Source: Chloroflexota bacterium
GTDB taxonomy: Bacteria > Chloroflexota > Anaerolineae > Anaerolineales > UBA4823
NCBI GenBank assembly: GCA_030636125.1
Contig: DAOVXM010000180.1
Span: forward strand, 1-6,022
Length of the DNA: 6,022 nt
Direction of reading: 5' to 3'
Both the position numbers and the translations under genes were made by a program. Shown piece by piece: positions 4,767 to 6,022 of this stretch (the stretch's first letter is position 1; each line of letters begins with the position of its first letter). The notes under the pieces were generated by a model, which was given only the letters and a program-made list of their open reading frames with translations, was not told where the DNA came from and did not search any database.

Positions 4767-6022
4767 TATGCAACCAATAATCCCATCAGGATAGCTGTTA
4801 CGACTAAACAATAAACCATCACCGGGAAGGCGCTACGGTTTGGAGCCTGTGCATTGGGCCTAATCTGTGAATGTTTTTTAACACTAAGCTGGACAGCAGT
4901 GCGACGTGCGGTCTGGCTTGCCCAAAATAATCCAGCAATCAGAATTCCAACTTGAAGCATAGGAACCACCTGGGTCAAATAAGGACTCCATGTCGCTTCC
5001 GCTGTGCCAAATAGGTCCCAACCCCAACCTAGTGGGTCGGATAAGGCAGGCAACAGATAAGAAATATTGACGAGCACAAATGACAGGCTGAAGGCAATCC
5101 AGGCTGTCAGACCCAATGGCACCAATGCATAGGCAAAGGCAACGAAGGGCTTTTTGAGTGGCTGCCAAAACAAGCTGGTGGGAAGATGCCTGTTCGTCCG
5201 CTTATCAGCCAGATATTGGCCTAAGGCAACACAAAGGTAGAATGTACCGGGGAGTACGACCAATATAAAACCCAGGAATATGGCCGCGTAGAGTAACCAA
5301 TTCGGCGAGCCTACCGAATAAGCCGCTGATTTGAGCTTTCCCCATGGTCCCAACATGATTGCTGAATAAGCAATGGCTGAGCCGAGCATAATAAAAGCTT
5401 TGAGAGCTTCGTCCAATCTGCGGCCTCTAACTTGTTCTATATCGGATCCAAAGGAACGTAAGTTAACAGCAATATTGTCATATGGGCAGGTCCGCAGGCA
5501 TTCCATGCAAGTTCCACAGTTTGTGTTCTTCACCAAGCCAGCGGGAAAAACCTGCCAGGGGCAGCCATAACCATCGGCGTTTCCGGTGTAACAAGTTTTT
5601 TTAGTGTGGGTGGCGCACAGGTGAGTATCTTTGACTCTCAATTCGATTGGTGCTAATTGTGAATAAAGACCGATGAAACCACCCACTGGGCATAAATAGC
5701 GGCAAAAGGCGCGTCGCTCAAAGATCAAGCTGATGGCAATGGCTAAAACTAATAACACTACTAGCACGAGGGATGAGACCAGTGGTTGGGTTAGTATCAC
5801 AGCGCTAAACAGGGCGATGAGAATAAAAGCCCCATTTTGCAGCCAGATATTGCGTAGTTTGTTGGGCCAGCGACGTGATAATCCATTTCCAGCCTGCCGG
5901 GGGCTGAGGAGAGCGCCTTGCTGGAGCCACTCGCCTGGCATGGGGATTGGGCATATGCTGCACCAGCCGCGACCAAAGACTGGAACGGCGAACAATATCA
6001 AGAGGGCCCACCAGCCAATCCA
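4766..6022 (-). CDS. Polytopic membrane 4Fe-4S protein, NapH/CcoG-like (5' partial)
   Basis: The frame is open to the window edge; 418 residues are visible and the N-terminus lies beyond 6022. Counting from the edge, a GRGWCSICP motif (17-25, C21 and C24) follows a membrane helix, and further helices lie at about 64-80 and 82-102. C107-RYL-C111-P starts a FixG/NapH-type region. C136, C144 and C154 follow, then a canonical ferredoxin site C169-GT-C172-ME-C175-LRT-C179-P. So up to two 4Fe-4S clusters are likely at the membrane surface. The C-terminal half has about five more helices (about 208-225, 242-268, 293-325, 348-368, 399-417). Such proteins move electrons across or along the membrane, often from quinol. 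Its place as first visible gene of the operon suggests it feeds or drains the CuA-cytochrome c protein downstream. The gene ends with TAA, which overlaps the next ATG. The exact family is not recognised. Confidence 0.82.
   Translation of the reverse strand, partial: WIGWWALLILFAVPVFGRGWCSICPIPMPGEWLQQGALLSPRQAGNGLSRRWPNKLRNIWLQNGAFILIALFSAVILTQPLVSSLVLVVLLVLAIAISLIFERRAFCRYLCPVGGFIGLYSQLAPIELRVKDTHLCATHTKKTCYTGNADGYGCPWQVFPAGLVKNTNCGTCMECLRTCPYDNIAVNLRSFGSDIEQVRGRRLDEALKAFIMLGSAIAYSAIMLGPWGKLKSAAYSVGSPNWLLYAAIFLGFILVVLPGTFYLCVALGQYLADKRTNRHLPTSLFWQPLKKPFVAFAYALVPLGLTAWIAFSLSFVLVNISYLLPALSDPLGWGWDLFGTAEATWSPYLTQVVPMLQVGILIAGLFWASQTARRTAVQLSVKKHSQIRPNAQAPNRSAFPVMVYCLVVTAILMGLLVA

Noticed and set aside
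4766..4811. Upstream TTG start for the CuA-cytochrome c gene
   Set aside because: It would place 15 extra residues inside the upstream gene with no ribosome site; the TAATG overlap start is more natural.

Overview
The window looks like a chromosomal piece from a Chloroflexota bacterium, probably Anaerolineae-like. This is inferred from the DUF5667/DUF5666 surface-type protein with an Asp/Asn-rich tail, the STT3-like membrane protein and the redox operon; no marker gene is present to settle the taxonomy.

Left half, plus strand: the possible last codons of an upstream gene (1-33) overlap a 452-residue membrane-anchored DUF5667 protein (26-1384). That protein ends in about 146 residues made almost only of Asp, Asn, Gly, Ser and Glu. 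A strong hairpin (1482-1517) follows, and immediately after it a 535-residue polytopic GT-C/STT3-like membrane protein (1533-3140). A terminator at 3157-3194, usable from both sides, separates this gene from the converging minus-strand operon.

Right half, minus strand, read from 6022 down to 3223: a tightly coupled three-gene redox operon. It encodes (i) a polytopic NapH/CcoG-like membrane iron-sulfur protein, cut by the window edge; (ii) a membrane-anchored CuA cupredoxin fused to a class I cytochrome c; and (iii) a small membrane-anchored DUF1573-like protein. Genes i/ii overlap by 1 nt (TAATG) and genes ii/iii by 4 nt (ATGA). Gene iii also has a perfect GGAGGT ribosome site.

The main discovery is in gene iii. 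Its reading frame meets an in-frame TGA at 3405-3403 directly after a Cys codon. The frame then continues for 59 codons that complete the same Ig-like domain. A 7-8 bp hairpin with a GGU-containing loop begins 11 nt after the TGA, and its loop guanine lies 18 nt after it. This is the geometry of a bacterial SECIS element. I read the gene as a Cys-Sec selenoprotein of 168 residues that ordinary gene calling would cut to 108 (or 119) residues. With the neighbouring CuA and heme c domains, the Cys-Sec pair and a downstream Met/His cluster suggest an extracytoplasmic thiol/selenol or copper-handling role. That role is inference.
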